The notes under the pieces: model-generated | Database searches by the model: none | The model's input: only the letters and a program-made list of their open reading frames with translations | What the model was told of the DNA's origin: nothing | NCBI GenBank assembly: GCA_946055175.1 | Contig: CAMGET010000007.1 | Span: forward strand, 1 to 13,549 | Direction of reading: 5' to 3' | Length of the DNA stretch: 13,549 bases | Source of the DNA: an uncultured Roseburia sp. | GTDB lineage: Bacteria; Bacillota; Clostridia; Lachnospirales; Lachnospiraceae | Position numbers and translations under genes: made by a program | Shown: positions 1 through 5,948 of the stretch, piece after piece | Numbering within the stretch: the stretch's first letter is position 1 | How the letters are laid out: each line of letters opens with the position of its first letter

Positions 1-916
1 TCTGCTCCATACTGTTCGTTGCATCGTCCATCTTCGCCTGATTTTCTGCCGTTCTTTCATTAATTTCTCTGGCAAGAGCCGCAATCTGCCCATTCATATT
101 TCCCAGTGTCACAAGCTGCGCATTAATATCCTGTGTTCTGCCGTTCATGCCGGTGATTTCATCTGTATTTTCTCCAAAGTTTTGCATAATGTTGGTGGTC
201 TCTTCCGCAATCTGCTCATTTGCTTTCATGGAAGCTTCTGTTATTACGGACAATTCTTTTACCACATGAAACAGTTCATCTGAGGTCTGCCTTGATTTTT
301 CCTGCATCTGCTTCATGTCATTCATCATTTTTTCCTGCTCCTCGGCATTCAAAAGATTCGACAGCATTCCTGCCGTTCTTTCGCAAAGCATGGTAAAGAT
401 TGCTGCAATCGCAACCAGAACCATAGCTCTCGGTACAATTCCGTATACAATCAGTTTATATGGGCTCGTAAAGTTTTTGTCCTCAAATACATTAAGCGCA
501 AAGCAAAGCCACTGCCCAAAAGAAGTGCCAACAACCGTTGCTATGGTTGTTATGACATTCAGTTTCCTTGAAAAATAAAGGCTTGCAATCGCAATGGCAT
601 AGATATATAAAATCACCACATGATAGCCCAGTGTCGATGCACAAATCGTAACAAAAATAACAGCGCTAAGAATCAACACATATTTTACATAGCCCTTCTG
701 CTGCTTTCCTACATTTACAATCAGAGTAGGAAGCCATAAGAATACGGAGCCTGCTACATAAGCTAGGGTCATAATTCCCATATCAACCACAAAAATCCCA
801 AATACATTGAGCAGGTACACCAGTGTAAAAATCAGAAAGGTAATTCGCATCACCTTTGCAGCTGCTCTGTTTGCCTGTTTCTCGTTTTGCAGTAATACAC
901 CACTTTTTTCTTTCAT
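1..916 (-). CDS. Methyl-accepting chemotaxis protein, six-TM sensor type (3' end outside window)
   Basis: This is a chemoreceptor that would relay a signal to the CheA/CheW array and the flagellar motor. The frame is open from an ATG at 916 to the window edge (305 codons visible). AAAGGAG lies 9 nt upstream of the ATG. Residues 1-22 are hydrophilic. About six hydrophobic segments follow between residues 24 and 177, with very short loops and no large extracellular ligand-binding domain. From about residue 185 the protein is a long Gln/Glu/Met/Asn-rich coiled coil with heptad pattern, typical of the MCP methylation and signalling helices (for example around EQIAEETTNIM). The conserved hairpin tip is not reached, so the MCP call rests on the coiled-coil pattern and membrane layout. 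A membrane-embedded sensor suggests a hydrophobic ligand or a membrane or energy signal (inference). It is co-oriented with the TetR gene upstream and may be transcribed from its promoter, since I found no convincing promoter between them. Confidence 0.85.
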   Translation of the reverse strand, partial: MKEKSGVLLQNEKQANRAAAKVMRITFLIFTLVYLLNVFGIFVVDMGIMTLAYVAGSVFLWLPTLIVNVGKQQKGYVKYVLILSAVIFVTICASTLGYHVVILYIYAIAIASLYFSRKLNVITTIATVVGTSFGQWLCFALNVFEDKNFTSPYKLIVYGIVPRAMVLVAIAAIFTMLCERTAGMLSNLLNAEEQEKMMNDMKQMQEKSRQTSDELFHVVKELSVITEASMKANEQIAEETTNIMQNFGENTDEITGMNGRTQDINAQLVTLGNMNGQIAALAREINERTAENQAKMDDATNSMEQ

Positions 917-933
917 CGTATTTTTCTCCTTTA

Positions 934-1146
934 CTACTGGTTGACTGGGGATGATACCAGCGAAATTTGTCTGGATACGCTTTTTTCCGTTACGGGTTTT
1001 GACATATATTTCGTTGCAATCTCCGTAAGTTCCGCAAGAAAATCCTTAAATTCGTCATCTGTCAACGTTAAAGTACAACTGGTCATCATATACATATCTT
1101 TTCGTGGGTTGGCTTTACCACCGGAAAAGTATTTTGCAAATGCAGT
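934..1146 (-). pseudogene. Remnant: C-terminal part of a winged-helix (ArsR-like) regulator
   Basis: Directly after the TetR stop codon, in the same frame, lies an open stretch of 70 codons ending in TAG at 934-936, 17 bp before the chemoreceptor ATG. It encodes a protein-like sequence: AKYFSGGKANPRKDMYMMTS, then a beta strand (CTLTLT), an amphipathic helix (DDEFKDFLAELTEIATKYM) and a short final strand (QISLVSSP). This strand-helix-strand pattern resembles the C-terminal end of small winged-helix or ArsR-like regulators of Clostridia (recollection, not a search). The first in-frame ATG is at 1095 with no ribosome binding site, and no DNA-binding helix precedes it. I therefore read it as the tail of a deleted gene. 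It could instead be a tiny unrecognised gene, or a C-terminal extension lost from the TetR protein by a stop mutation. Confidence 0.4.
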
Positions 1147-1749
1147 CTATAATCCCGGCTTCACCGCATGTGTTTCCAAGAAATAGTCAATGTGCCTTCT
1201 GATACGTTCCATCGCTTTCTCTTCCCACTCCGGCTGTCTGTCACATTGCTGAATCATTAACGTAACCGGTGTCAGATACTCAAACGACAAGAATCCAGGA
1301 TCCTCCTGTTTTAAAGTACCTTTTTTCATCATCTTTTCGAAAATCATCGTATACAAACTCTCCAAGCCCGTCAAAAAATGCATGGTAGCAAACTCGGCAA
1401 TCCTTTCATTATGAAACTGTTCAATGGTAAAAAGTTTTCTATACTTTTTGACATCAGGTGCGTGCATCGTGTAGGTAATCTGCCTTAGGCTAAGTTCTTT
1501 TAACTCTTCTATTGACTCAGGGATTTTTGGCGGATGCGCCAGGGAACCAAACTTCATCTGATACTGTTCCTCTCCCTTTTGCAATAATGCATCCAGCATC
1601 TCTTCTTTTGCAGAAAAATGCTTATATAATGCGGCTTTCGTAATCCCTAATGCTCCTGCGATATCACTCATTGAAGTCCCGGCATATCCATTCTGTGAAA
1701 AAAGAGTCAGTGCCTCTTCTAAAATTCTTTCTTTCGTATTACTTTCCAT
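1147..1749 (-). CDS. TetR/AcrR family transcriptional regulator
   Basis: This 200-residue protein is of normal TetR-family length. Residues about 5-50 form the N-terminal three-helix DNA-binding domain: ERILEEALTLFSQNGYAGTS, then the helix-turn-helix SMSDIAGALGITKAALYKHF (about 26-45). The family signature G-tsm-I-a--agitka-lY-HF is intact. The remainder (about 55-190) is an all-helical ligand-binding and dimerisation region without a recognisable ligand class. The start is the ATG at 1747-1749. Upstream is a near-consensus promoter (TTGACA-17-TATAAT) followed by a perfect inverted repeat across the predicted transcription start, the arrangement expected for autorepression. The downstream gene, after a short remnant, is a chemoreceptor on the same strand. 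The regulator may control it, itself, or a distant efflux or lipid gene. The inducer cannot be inferred. Confidence 0.93.
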   Translation of the reverse strand: MESNTKERILEEALTLFSQNGYAGTSMSDIAGALGITKAALYKHFSAKEEMLDALLQKGEEQYQMKFGSLAHPPKIPESIEELKELSLRQITYTMHAPDVKKYRKLFTIEQFHNERIAEFATMHFLTGLESLYTMIFEKMMKKGTLKQEDPGFLSFEYLTPVTLMIQQCDRQPEWEEKAMERIRRHIDYFLETHAVKPGL

Positions 1750-1772
1750 TTCTCATACCTCACTTTACGCGC

Positions 1773-1792
1773 AGGTTACCTTTCGGTAACCT
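1773..1792. promoter_or_regulatory. Putative TetR operator (20-bp perfect palindrome)
   Basis: Two 8-bp arms, AGGTTACC and GGTAACCT, are perfect reverse complements around the 4-nt spacer TTTC. On the minus strand the element begins 2 nt downstream of the -10 box (1794-1799) and covers the predicted start of transcription, with the TetR ATG 24 nt further on. Size, symmetry and position fit a TetR-family dimer operator that blocks the promoter. Further GAGGT half-site-like sequences lie in the promoter spacer and the leader. Binding by the adjacent TetR is inferred from proximity. Confidence 0.75.
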
Positions 1793-1793
1793 C

Positions 1794-1822
1794 ATTATAT
1801 TACCTCACTGTTCTTTTGTCAA
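1794..1822 (-). promoter_or_regulatory. Sigma-A-type promoter of the TetR gene
   Basis: On the minus strand TTGACA (1817-1822) and TATAAT (1794-1799) are both perfect consensus hexamers separated by exactly 17 nt. Transcription should start near 1787, inside the palindrome at 1773-1792. Such a strong promoter paired with an overlapping operator indicates high expression that is normally held down. Confidence 0.85.
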
Positions 1823-1830
1823 TTCCGCGC

Positions 1831-1874
1831 AAAAATAAAAACCTTGAGATTTGAAATAATCAAAACCTCAAGGT
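1831..1874 (-). terminator. Intrinsic terminator of the YitT-family gene
   Basis: Read on the minus strand, ACCTTGAG pairs perfectly with CTCAAGGT (outer 8-bp stem, 1867-1874 with 1841-1848). An inner TTTGA/TCAAA stem closes on an AATAA loop, and the hairpin is followed by TTTTATTTTT (1831-1840). It lies 44 nt after the YitT stop codon and just upstream of the TetR promoter, insulating the two units. Confidence 0.85.
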
Positions 1875-1880
1875 AGTTAC

Positions 1881-1920
1881 CGTGGCAAAAGGCGCTCTTC
1901 GTGACAAAAGAAACGTCCCT
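1881..1920. repeat. REP-like motif with two GTGRCAAAAG copies
   Basis: CGTGGCAAAAG (1881-1891) and CGTGACAAAAG (1900-1910) form a direct repeat 19 bp apart. The second copy continues as AAACGTCCC up to the YitT stop codon. GTGACAAAAGAACCGTCCC-like strings are, from memory, dispersed intergenic repeats in many clostridial genomes, sometimes linked to REP-associated transposases. Whether this motif is repeated elsewhere in this genome cannot be seen here. Confidence 0.3.
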
Positions 1921-2785
1921 AGTTCAACCCGCGAAATCCTTTTCCAATGATTTCGCTACTGTTTGTAATTGCAATGAATGCGGACGGCTGCGTTTGCCGG
2001 ATAAAGTTACGCAGTTCCACAGCCTGACTTCGCTTCATGATGGTAATAATCACTTTTTTCTTGCGGTGCTCGTAGGTTCCCTCCGCATCATAAACCGTAG
2101 CGCTTCGATTCAGTTTATTCATAATAAAATCGCAAATCGGTTCCGGATCCTCACAGATAATCGTAAAATATTTGCAAAGGTTAATACTTTCAATTACATT
2201 ATCTACCACCAGCGATTTTGCCAGCAATCCGGTTAATGAAAACAGTCCCGTCTTTGTGTCAAATACAAAGCAGGATGCCAGTACGATTAACAGGTCTGAA
2301 AAAAATAGTGCTGTTCCGATATTCAGCTTCGTATATTTTTTCAGAATCATCGCAACAATATCCGTTCCTCCACTGGATGCATCAATGTTAAAGAAAATAG
2401 CGGAACTGAATGCCGGCAGAACAATCGCATAGATAAGCTCCAGTACCGGTTCTGACGTCAACGGCTTTTCCATCGGGAACCACACTTCTGCAAGATTTAA
2501 GCTGACAGACATCAAAATACTGACGTATGCTGTTTTGATACCGAATCCTTTTCCAAGGAAGAGAAATCCCAGCACCAAAAGCACCATATTGATAATGAGA
2601 GTAATATTTCCCGGTGTCCCCGGCAAAAATTTACTTAACACAATCGCAATACCGGTGACACCGCCAAATGAGAAATTATTCGGAAATTTAAAAACATAAA
2701 TTCCAATCACCATAATAAAAGTTGCCAGCGTAAGCACCATATATTCTTCAACTGTTCTCTTTATCCGACCCATATTTTTATACAT
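1919..2785 (-). CDS. YitT family membrane protein (DUF161 + DUF2179)
   Basis: This 288-residue integral membrane protein belongs to the YitT/YpjC family, whose transport role is not biochemically settled. Residues about 12-200 hold five to six hydrophobic segments typical of the DUF161 region, including FPNNFSFGGVTGIAIVLSKF (about 34-53) and the strongly conserved family motif NIDASSGGTDIVAMILKKY (about 133-151). Residues about 205-285 form the soluble DUF2179 domain (TIICEDPEPICDFIMNKLNR; GTYEHRKKKVI; ending in GKGF). Domain order and length match full-length family members. The ATG at 2785 has AAAGGA about 8-9 nt upstream; a second Met four codons later lacks such a site. It starts 17 bp after the HD-domain gene and is very likely co-transcribed with it. 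The terminator at 1831-1874 ends the unit. Confidence 0.93.
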   Translation of the reverse strand: MYKNMGRIKRTVEEYMVLTLATFIMVIGIYVFKFPNNFSFGGVTGIAIVLSKFLPGTPGNITLIINMVLLVLGFLFLGKGFGIKTAYVSILMSVSLNLAEVWFPMEKPLTSEPVLELIYAIVLPAFSSAIFFNIDASSGGTDIVAMILKKYTKLNIGTALFFSDLLIVLASCFVFDTKTGLFSLTGLLAKSLVVDNVIESINLCKYFTIICEDPEPICDFIMNKLNRSATVYDAEGTYEHRKKKVIITIMKRSQAVELRNFIRQTQPSAFIAITNSSEIIGKGFRGLN

Positions 2786-2802
2786 TATCTTTATCCTTTG
2801 TA

Positions 2803-3459
2803 TTATAAAATTTTACTTCCGTTTGCCAATAGCTTAAATTTTGCGCCAAGCATTTCTGCTGCTCCGCGGCAAAGCATCATTCGACCTAAGAAAATCTCGA
2901 AGTATTCATACATCGTACAGATTTCTTCATCAATCTGTAGGCTTAACTCAATGACTTTTTTCTCCATATTGATGGATAAATTTGCTGCCGTTACCGCATA
3001 GTTGACTCTGTCATGAATATCAAATTTTCCTTTATCCTTCGTACGTACACGATTGCGACGTACATCCGTCTTATCCGCAATCAAAAGTGCCGCTGATATC
3101 GCATCCTTCGCTCCGCCTGTAGATTCATCATGGTTTCCTATGGCAGAAACAATGGATACGCGATCCTCTAAACTCATGTCCGTTCCTTTTAAAATTTCAT
3201 TCGCAAGCAGCGCACCATATTCTGCGTGATGGCTACGGTTTACGGCATTTCCAATATCATGCATGAACCCTGCGATTTTTGCAAGCTCTATATCATGCTT
3301 ACTGTAGCCAAAGGTTTTCAATATATATGCTGCCCGTTCTGCAACAACCGTGCAATGTGCTTGGGAATGGTCCGTATAGCCAAGAACTCCCAAATCATCA
3401 TTTCCTTTTTTTAAAAAAGCTAAAACTTCTTCGTTTTTTTTAATTTCCTTATATGTCAT
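2803..3459 (-). CDS. HD-domain metal-dependent phosphohydrolase
   Basis: This cytoplasmic 218-residue protein is built on the HD fold (phosphomonoesterase, phosphodiesterase or nucleotidase of the YfbR/RelA-like superfamily). The metal-ligand pattern is complete: H35 (in HSQAH), the H67-D68 doublet in FMHDIGN, H77/H78, H110 in GNHDE and D129 in IADKTDVRR. The region about 30-135 is therefore a functional HD core. The C-terminal 80 residues (RVRTKDKGKFDIHDRVNYAV...) lack a recognisable second domain but resemble those of other stand-alone clostridial HD proteins. The ATG at 3459 is preceded by GAGG with good spacing. The substrate is unknown; small HD proteins of this type act on nucleotides or other phosphorylated metabolites. 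It is paired with the YitT-family gene (17-bp gap), suggesting a shared but undefined process. Confidence 0.9.
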   Translation of the reverse strand: MTYKEIKKNEEVLAFLKKGNDDLGVLGYTDHSQAHCTVVAERAAYILKTFGYSKHDIELAKIAGFMHDIGNAVNRSHHAEYGALLANEILKGTDMSLEDRVSIVSAIGNHDESTGGAKDAISAALLIADKTDVRRNRVRTKDKGKFDIHDRVNYAVTAANLSINMEKKVIELSLQIDEEICTMYEYFEIFLGRMMLCRGAAEMLGAKFKLLANGSKIL

Positions 3460-3493
3460 CTTTTTTCCTCACTTTGCTTTCTTTATCGCTTTT

Positions 3494-3522
3494 ATTATGC
3501 AGGAAAAGTTATGCATCTGCAA
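3494..3522 (-). promoter_or_regulatory. Possible promoter of the HD-yitT pair
   Basis: On the minus strand TTGCAG (3517-3522) lies 17 nt upstream of CATAAT (3494-3499), about 35 nt before the HD-gene ATG. The -10 is good and the -35 is weak. There is no U-tracted hairpin between the permease stop and this point, so read-through from the permease promoter is an equally likely source of transcript. Confidence 0.4.
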
Positions 3523-3548
3523 CAAATCAGCCTCATTTTACCTCTTTT

Positions 3549-4700
3549 TTACAATAGCTTTGCAAGCAGAACCAAAATTATTAAAAAAATGACATTTGCT
3601 ACTGTAAACCAACTGAAATAGCTTCCTTTCCTGTCGTTATATTCATTTGCAAAAAGATTATAGAAAATGAAGCTCACCATAGAAGCAATTAAGGTTCCCA
3701 ATCCCCCTATGTTTACACCAATCAGCAGACTGCGATAGTTTGTCGTAAAACCGGATAAGAGCAATGCCGCAGGGACGTTGCTAATTGCCTGACTTGCGAT
3801 AATTCCGATTCCCAGTTCTCTCCCTGTCACCAGCTGCTGTAGCGTATCCCTGATGATAGTAATATTCCCCATATTTCCCGTAAAAATGAAAAATGCGACA
3901 AAGGTTAATAAAAGGTAATAGTCGACCTGTTTTAACACCTTGCGGTCCATATAAAACGCAATAAGTAAAACCAGTAATAGCACAATCTCAAAAGAAATCA
4001 CACGCACAACCACAAAAAGGCTTAACACAAACAGTGTCAGATACACCACATTTTTAACAGCATTACGAATTTTCTCTGTCTCAGATACCGGCTGCCTTTC
4101 GTCCTGTCCTCTTTCAGGTTCCGGCAACACCTCTGTAATTGGCTCTTTTTTACAGCAGATGAAAACAGCTGCAAAAAGTAATGCGCCTGAAACAAGCGTG
4201 TACGGCAGCATCGTACTGATAAATTCTCCCATTCCCATTCCTGACAAATTGTATAGATAAAGATTCTGCGGATTGCCAATCGGTGTCAGCATGCTTCCTA
4301 AGTTTGCCGCAATCGTCTGTAGGACCAGCACCGGAATCAGCAGTTTTTCCTGTCTGCACTTTTTTAAGATAATCATCGCAAAGGGCACAAATGTGAAAAG
4401 TGCAACGTCATTTGTAATCAACATACTTAAGAAAAAGCATAAGAACACAAGCATCAGAGCCAACTGTCTGGTGTTTTTGGTCTTTTCCAAAAGACTACTT
4501 CCAATCGTATCAAACAAGCCCGTCTTTTTTAATCCTGACATGATAATCATAAGACTAAGCAGAATCCCAAGCACACGCCAGTCAATATAGGAAAGATACT
4601 CTTTAGACGGTATCACAAACAGAGCAGACAAGGCTGCTAAAAGTACTGCCACTACTAACACGGTCTCTTGTTTTATAAAATGAATCATTTTTTCTTTCAT
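3549..4700 (-). CDS. SLC13/ArsB-like (ion transporter superfamily) permease
   Basis: This is a 383-residue inner-membrane permease with roughly ten to eleven hydrophobic segments in two halves, split by a charged cytoplasmic loop at about 184-215 (PEPERGQDERQPVSETEK). The two inverted repeats carry the re-entrant signatures of the IT superfamily (CitMHS/ArsB/NhaD/SLC13). The first half has ITNDVALFTFVPF (about 95-107) and GSMLTPIGNPQNLYLY (135-150). The second half has QAISNVPAALLLSGFT (304-319) and GVNIGGLGTLIAS (328-340). It probably moves an anion or dicarboxylate, or exchanges an ion for H+ or Na+; the exact substrate is unclear. The ATG at 4700 has GGAGG 12 nt upstream, slightly long spacing, but the in-frame Met at codon 5 has no site at all. 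It is divergent from the 2-oxoacid oxidoreductase genes, which allows, but does not prove, a linked organic-acid role. Confidence 0.85.
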   Translation of the reverse strand: MKEKMIHFIKQETVLVVAVLLAALSALFVIPSKEYLSYIDWRVLGILLSLMIIMSGLKKTGLFDTIGSSLLEKTKNTRQLALMLVFLCFFLSMLITNDVALFTFVPFAMIILKKCRQEKLLIPVLVLQTIAANLGSMLTPIGNPQNLYLYNLSGMGMGEFISTMLPYTLVSGALLFAAVFICCKKEPITEVLPEPERGQDERQPVSETEKIRNAVKNVVYLTLFVLSLFVVVRVISFEIVLLLVLLIAFYMDRKVLKQVDYYLLLTFVAFFIFTGNMGNITIIRDTLQQLVTGRELGIGIIASQAISNVPAALLLSGFTTNYRSLLIGVNIGGLGTLIASMVSFIFYNLFANEYNDRKGSYFSWFTVANVIFLIILVLLAKLL

Positions 4701-4744
4701 TACAATGTGAATCCTCCGTTAAGAAAACTCCTAAAACCACGAAT

Positions 4745-4773
4745 ATTTTACCCCCTGAAGCAAATACTATCAA
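4745..4773 (-). promoter_or_regulatory. Promoter of the permease gene
   Basis: On the minus strand TTGATA (4768-4773) and TAAAAT (4745-4750) are separated by 17 nt, with the permease ATG 44 nt downstream of the -10. The element occupies the 98-bp divergent region shared with the oxidoreductase genes. I found no equally good plus-strand promoter there (only a lone TACTAT at 4765-4770), so the oxidoreductase promoter may overlap this one or depend on an activator. Confidence 0.65.
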
Positions 4774-4798
4774 TAAAAAGTTTTAGAAAGAGGTTCCT

Positions 4799-5911
4799 AT
4801 GTCCTTAAATTTTACACTTCCGATTACAAAAGAAAGCGGTTATTTTGAAATACGTCTGGAGAGCATCGGCGGACTCGGTGCAAATCTCTGCGGAAAAATG
4901 CTAGGCGAGTTGGGCGCTCTTTACTTAAAGCTGAATGCTTTAAGCTTTTCCAGCTATGGTTCAGAGAAACGTGGTTCTCCTGTTAAATCACATATCCGCT
5001 GGTGTTCTCCGGATAAATTTTTGCGCCTGTGTTCTCCAGTTGTGAAGCCGGATATGCTGGGTATTTTTCACGAGGCTCTGTTAAAGAACTATCCTTTACT
5101 GGCGGATGCGACAGAACACACCTGCATCGTATTACACACAAATCTTTCATCGGAAAATGCTGCTAAAACCTATCATATTTCCCGCGGAACGCTTTTTTGC
5201 ATTCCTGCCTTAGAAATTGCGATGGCGGAAAAATCCCGTATTAACATGGTTATGCTTGGCGCTCTTACCGCGGCACTTGGGTTTGTGCCATTAGAAATGG
5301 CGGAACAGCTTTGCAAAAACACTGTTGGGAAAAAATACCCCCAGCTCATCGAGGCAAATTTGAATGGGCTACACAGGGGCTATGAACACATTAGAAAACA
5401 GGCGCCGTTTATCTGTTCTCCGGATGCTGCTGCCGTAAATTCTGACATAAATACTGATAACAAACCGCCGTTTACCTGGGGATACAAGAATGCGCCAATC
5501 GGCGGTATCAATCCGCGTATCGGAAGCACGGTATCCAATGACCTTTCCGCTTCCCGTGAAGGCTACATCCCGCTTTTTATCAAAGACCGTTGTATTAACT
5601 GCGGTCTTTGTGATTCTGCCTGTCCGGATTTTGTCTTTCAATTTCTGCCGGGTACTTATAAAGACCGGAACTGTATGGTAAATATGGGACCGGACTATAC
5701 CCATTGCAAAGGCTGTCTGCGCTGCGTGGAAGTCTGTCCAACCAATGCTCTGGTTACGGCTTTGGAAAAGGATTATCCCAAAAAACCTTACGATCAGCCG
5801 AACAAGGACCTGCTTACTTCCCAATTTTCTTATACAGAACACGGAGCAGATGCCTCTATCACAGGCGAGTCCTATTTAACGGAAAAACAAGTCGGCGGCG
5901 GTGTCCTCTAG
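4799..5911 (+). CDS. 2-oxoacid:ferredoxin oxidoreductase, fused gamma + delta (2x[4Fe-4S]) subunit
   Basis: This 370-residue cytoplasmic subunit belongs to a CoA-dependent, TPP-dependent 2-oxoacid:ferredoxin oxidoreductase (POR/VOR/IOR class). Residues about 14-200 are the gamma (catalytic-domain) fold, with the GGLGA loop (24-28), the motif SYGSEKRGSPVKSHIRW (about 52-68) and the segment MVMLGALTAALGF. Residues about 200-255 are a linker. Residues about 256-320 form a delta-type bacterial ferredoxin domain with two complete [4Fe-4S] motifs: C265, C268, C271, C275-P and C303, C306, C309, C313-P. A tail of about 50 residues follows, without known features. AGAGG sits 5 nt before the ATG at 4799. 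The alpha-beta partner starts 37 bp downstream. Separate G and D genes in archaea and Thermotoga are merged here. Substrate (pyruvate, branched-chain or aryl 2-oxoacid) cannot be read from the sequence. Confidence 0.92.
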   Translation: MSLNFTLPITKESGYFEIRLESIGGLGANLCGKMLGELGALYLKLNALSFSSYGSEKRGSPVKSHIRWCSPDKFLRLCSPVVKPDMLGIFHEALLKNYPLLADATEHTCIVLHTNLSSENAAKTYHISRGTLFCIPALEIAMAEKSRINMVMLGALTAALGFVPLEMAEQLCKNTVGKKYPQLIEANLNGLHRGYEHIRKQAPFICSPDAAAVNSDINTDNKPPFTWGYKNAPIGGINPRIGSTVSNDLSASREGYIPLFIKDRCINCGLCDSACPDFVFQFLPGTYKDRNCMVNMGPDYTHCKGCLRCVEVCPTNALVTALEKDYPKKPYDQPNKDLLTSQFSYTEHGADASITGESYLTEKQVGGGVL

Positions 5912-5948
5912 ATGCAAATTCCACTATAAACAGAAAGGTTTTATTGCC

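Noticed and set aside
941..1186. Plus-strand 81-codon ORF
   Set aside because: It lies antisense to the TetR end and the remnant, has no ribosome binding site, and its sequence shows no protein-like pattern, unlike the minus-strand frame.
3499..3525. TGCAG/CTGCA inverted repeat after the permease gene considered as a terminator
   Set aside because: The stem is only 5 bp with a long loop and no U tract, so it is not a credible intrinsic terminator.
4273..4590. Plus-strand 105-codon ORF inside the permease gene
   Set aside because: It is antisense to conserved permease motifs and has no start signal.
4741..4798. Plus-strand promoter for the oxidoreductase genes
   Set aside because: TACTAT at 4765-4770 has no acceptable -35 at 16-18 nt and no extended -10, so I did not list it.
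5369..5842. Minus-strand 157-codon ORF inside the gamma-delta gene
   Set aside because: It is antisense to well-defined ferredoxin motifs and has no start signal; it is a shadow of the real gene.
5901..5948. GTG start 16 codons upstream for the alpha-beta subunit
   Set aside because: It overlaps the end of the previous gene and has no ribosome binding site; the ATG at 5949 has AAAGG upstream and gives the N-terminus expected for the family.
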